Notes under the pieces: generated by a model
Seen by the model: only the letters and a program-made list of their open reading frames with translations
Database searches by the model: none
Told to the model about the DNA's origin: nothing
Source of the DNA: Lysobacter gummosus
GTDB taxonomy: Bacteria; Pseudomonadota; Gammaproteobacteria; Xanthomonadales; Xanthomonadaceae
Direction: 5' to 3'
DNA length: 64,000 nt
NCBI RefSeq assembly: GCF_001442805.1
Contig: NZ_CP011131.1
Location: 5,208,001 to 5,272,000 of the forward strand
In this document: piece after piece, positions 62,186-64,000 of the stretch
Layout: the number at the start of each line of letters is the position of its first letter
Position numbering within the stretch: position 1 is the first letter of the stretch
Made by a program: the position numbers and the translations under genes

Positions 62186-62794
62186 ATGAAAACGACGCCC
62201 CAAGCCATCGCCGCCCTGACCATCTTCATGGTCTGCCTCGCCGGCATGCCGCCGGCCATGAGCGCGGGACTGCCTGCGCCCAGCGTCGACCTGCTGAAAT
62301 GGCCGCGGATGTCGTCGAAGGATTTCGGCTGCTATCTGGAAAAGACCTTCGGCCATCGCGACAAGCGTTTCAATTGTTCCTTGAAGCGCTACGAGAACAA
62401 GGGCGATGTCTGCAATCCCACCGACGCTTACTACGAAGGCCCGGCTTTTCCCGATCGCCTGGCCGCCAAGGTGCATCCGCTCGCCACGAAGGTCGATCTG
62501 GACTGGGAGCACGGCGATCTTCGCAGCGTGACCGTGACCCTGAAGGGGACATGGAACGAAGCCGAAGTGCGCAGAAGCTTTCGTTTGCCGCGCAAGGAAA
62601 CAGTCACCTTGACCGAAACGGAAGTGCGCGCCTTTCCGGAAAACCTGATGGACGCCTCCGTCCGGTATCCGCTGAGCAGCGACGACTCCCTGGGCCGCCG
62701 CGCCAGCAACCCCAGCCGCGGCGTGACTTCGGTCGATCTCACCGGCTTCGAACACATGGGCGCGGCCGACATGGAATGCGAGGGCGACAAATAA
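62186..62794 (+). CDS. Secreted hypothetical protein
   Basis: A 202-residue exported protein: signal peptide MKTTPQAIAALTIFMVCLAGMPPAMSAG, then a beta-rich mature domain with four Cys in two blocks (FGCYLEKTFGHRDKRFNCSLKRYENKGDVCNP and the C-terminal DMECEGDK), probably disulfide-bonded. No family recognised. Single gene, divergent from the Sel1-like pair. Confidence 0.7.
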   Translation: MKTTPQAIAALTIFMVCLAGMPPAMSAGLPAPSVDLLKWPRMSSKDFGCYLEKTFGHRDKRFNCSLKRYENKGDVCNPTDAYYEGPAFPDRLAAKVHPLATKVDLDWEHGDLRSVTVTLKGTWNEAEVRRSFRLPRKETVTLTETEVRAFPENLMDASVRYPLSSDDSLGRRASNPSRGVTSVDLTGFEHMGAADMECEGDK

Positions 62795-62902
62795 GCATCG
62801 CGTATTGAACAACCCGGTCAGCTGCTTTCGCGATCCGGGTACATCGCCGCGCAAGCGCCTTGGATAAGGTTCGGTCTCCAACCACTTCAGCAAGGACCGA
62901 AC

Positions 62903-63379
62903 ATGAAGAGTCGTACCTCGATGGCCGCTGCGGGCATGACGCTCGCGTTGTCCGGCCTGATCCCGCTCGCGGCGATGGCGCAAGACCCGATGGCGGCGCA
63001 GCATCGTCATTGCGAACGCGAGTTCGAACGTGCTTCCGAAGGCCTCGGCGATGCCTTCGCCCGCCGCGACCTCAACCGGTTCATGGCCGGCTTCGCGGAA
63101 GACGCGGTGCAGGTCAACAGCCTCGGCCAGGTGCTAAACGGCAAACCGGCGATCACCGCGTTCTATCGCGCGGTGATGGCCAACGTATACGTGTTCAAGC
63201 GCACCTTGCTGGCGCAGACGATCAGCCAGTGTTCCAGCGCCGTCGTCGTCGACCGCATCGAGTTCACCATTCCGTCCGCCGGCATCACCCTGCACGCGAT
63301 CGATGTCGCCAACTGGGCGAAGGTACGCGGCCAGTGGCGGTTGAGCGCGGATACGACGACGCCGATCGCCAATCCGTAA
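62903..63379 (+). CDS. Secreted NTF2-like (DUF4440-type) protein
   Basis: A 158-residue exported protein with signal peptide MKSRTSMAAAGMTLALSGLIPLAAMAQ and an NTF2-fold domain (FERASEGLGDAFARRDLNRFMAGFAEDAVQVNSLGQVLNGKPAITAFYRAVMANV...WAKVRGQWRLSADTTTP). Two Cys (RHCERE, ISQCSS) may pair. The fifth NTF2-like gene of the window. Function unknown. Confidence 0.78.
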   Translation: MKSRTSMAAAGMTLALSGLIPLAAMAQDPMAAQHRHCEREFERASEGLGDAFARRDLNRFMAGFAEDAVQVNSLGQVLNGKPAITAFYRAVMANVYVFKRTLLAQTISQCSSAVVVDRIEFTIPSAGITLHAIDVANWAKVRGQWRLSADTTTPIANP

Positions 63380-63439
63380 TCCGGACTGGCGACGCTCAGG
63401 TCGCGTGCGTGACGCAATGACGTTCCGCGCATCGCGACA

Positions 63440-63469
63440 CGGCCGGGCATGGCGCGCCATGCCTGGCCG
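63440..63469. terminator. Bidirectional hairpin terminator
   Basis: Long near-perfect hairpin (cggccgggcatgg / ccatgcctggccg, one mismatch) followed by AACGCGTTTTC. It lies between the convergent NTF2-like and O-methyltransferase genes. Confidence 0.65.
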
Positions 63470-63583
63470 AACGCGTTTTCGCTAGATGCATCCACCGGTA
63501 CTCAGCCGGCGAAGCAGGACGGTTGATCGGTGTCGGCCAACAGGCTCGGGGGTCCGATCGGTGCACGCCGGACTGGCAGCGAC

Positions 63584-64000
63584 TTACGCCAGACGCATCG
63601 AAAGCTCCACGTCGTCGGCGAAGGGAATCGACATATACCCCGCCGCCGGCGAACGCACATGCGCCAGATAGTCCGGACTGTAATCGGCGTTGTCGGCGAC
63701 GATCAGCGCGCCCGGCCGCAGACGGGCTTCCACGAGCGCCAGCACTTCGGGGTAAAGCGACTTGGCGCCGTCCAGCAGCAGCAGATCGATCGAATCGGGC
63801 AGGTCCGAGGCCAGGGTCTGCAGCGCGTCTCCGGCGCGTACCTCCACCAGTTCCGCCAATCCGCCCTCGGCGAAGTGCTGTTTGGCGCGCGCGACCTTGG
63901 CCGGCTCGAACTCCGTGGTGATGATCCGGCCGCCGCCGTTGTCGCGGACGGCCGCGGCCAGATGCAGCGTCGAGATCCCGAACGAGGTGCCGAATTCGAC
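63584..64000 (-). CDS. Class I SAM-dependent O-methyltransferase, partial
   Basis: The C-terminal 138 residues are visible; the start lies beyond the window. SAM motif I is VEFGTSFGISTLHLAAA at the cut edge, then acidic motif II ITTEFEPAKVARAKQHF, a motif with the metal-site-like Asp in DSIDLLLLDGAKSLYPEVLALVEARLRPGALIVADNADYSP. The pattern fits the catechol O-methyltransferase-like (O-MT family 3) group. Substrate cannot be told. Confidence 0.85.
   Translation of the reverse strand, partial: VEFGTSFGISTLHLAAAVRDNGGGRIITTEFEPAKVARAKQHFAEGGLAELVEVRAGDALQTLASDLPDSIDLLLLDGAKSLYPEVLALVEARLRPGALIVADNADYSPDYLAHVRSPAAGYMSIPFADDVELSMRLA

Overview
The window is high-GC chromosomal DNA in the style of the Xanthomonadaceae, most probably Lysobacter or a close relative. 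The evidence is gene content: a TonB-dependent receptor, many LysR regulators, a membrane PQQ dehydrogenase, M13 and MBL-fold enzymes, the DUF3348/DUF802/OmpA/DUF2894 gene set, and CCCTCTCCCGC-type intergenic repeats. The genus is inferred from sequence style only. No rRNA, tRNA, CRISPR array, integrase or insertion sequence was recognised.

Layout. 1-6.3 kb: TonB-dependent receptor, soluble histidine kinase and several small or unknown proteins. 6.4-11.9 kb: membrane PQQ glucose dehydrogenase, then (minus strand, after a shared hairpin terminator) MFS exporter, siderophore-interacting flavoprotein and a PadR regulator with palindromes upstream. 12.1-21.4 kb: regulator/enzyme pairs (LysR-pirin, LysR-cysteine hydrolase, AraC-alpha/beta hydrolase, LysR-SDR) and small NTF2-like and DUF1330 proteins. 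21.4-25.1 kb: membrane protein, DUF899 protein, beta-propeller protein and a TPR/winged-helix regulator. 25.2-25.7 kb: three tandem copies of a hairpin-rich repeat. 25.9-28.4 kb: metNIQ methionine ABC importer. 28.5-31.9 kb: two VOC proteins, a hydrolase, a lipocalin-like lipoprotein and a small membrane protein.

31.9-36.1 kb: a compact minus-strand operon, DUF3348 - DUF802 (MotA/ExbB-like with a long coiled-coil tail) - OmpA/MotB-like - DUF2894. It looks like an ion-driven stator complex and recalls the ZorA/ZorB pair of Zorya defence systems.

36.5-46.9 kb: the most notable region, a complete class II lanthipeptide gene cluster on the minus strand. Transcription order is precursor peptide (double-glycine leader, 30-residue core with 7 Cys and only 4 Ser/Thr), C39-peptidase ABC exporter (LanT), HlyD/MacA-like adaptor, MacB-like ATPase, two FtsX/MacB-type permeases, a membrane-anchored CPAC thiol-disulfide protein, and the LanM synthetase. 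Cysteine excess plus a dedicated oxidoreductase suggests a product with both thioether rings and disulfides.

47-64 kb: NTF2-like proteins, an MBL-fold hydrolase, thioesterase, cupin, unknown small proteins, an M13 lipoprotein metallopeptidase, a CPA1 Na+/H+ antiporter, a DUF5077/DUF3472 secreted protein, a roughly 1.1-kb stretch without a convincing gene, a pair of related membrane-anchored proteins, and the 3' part of an O-methyltransferase cut by the window end.
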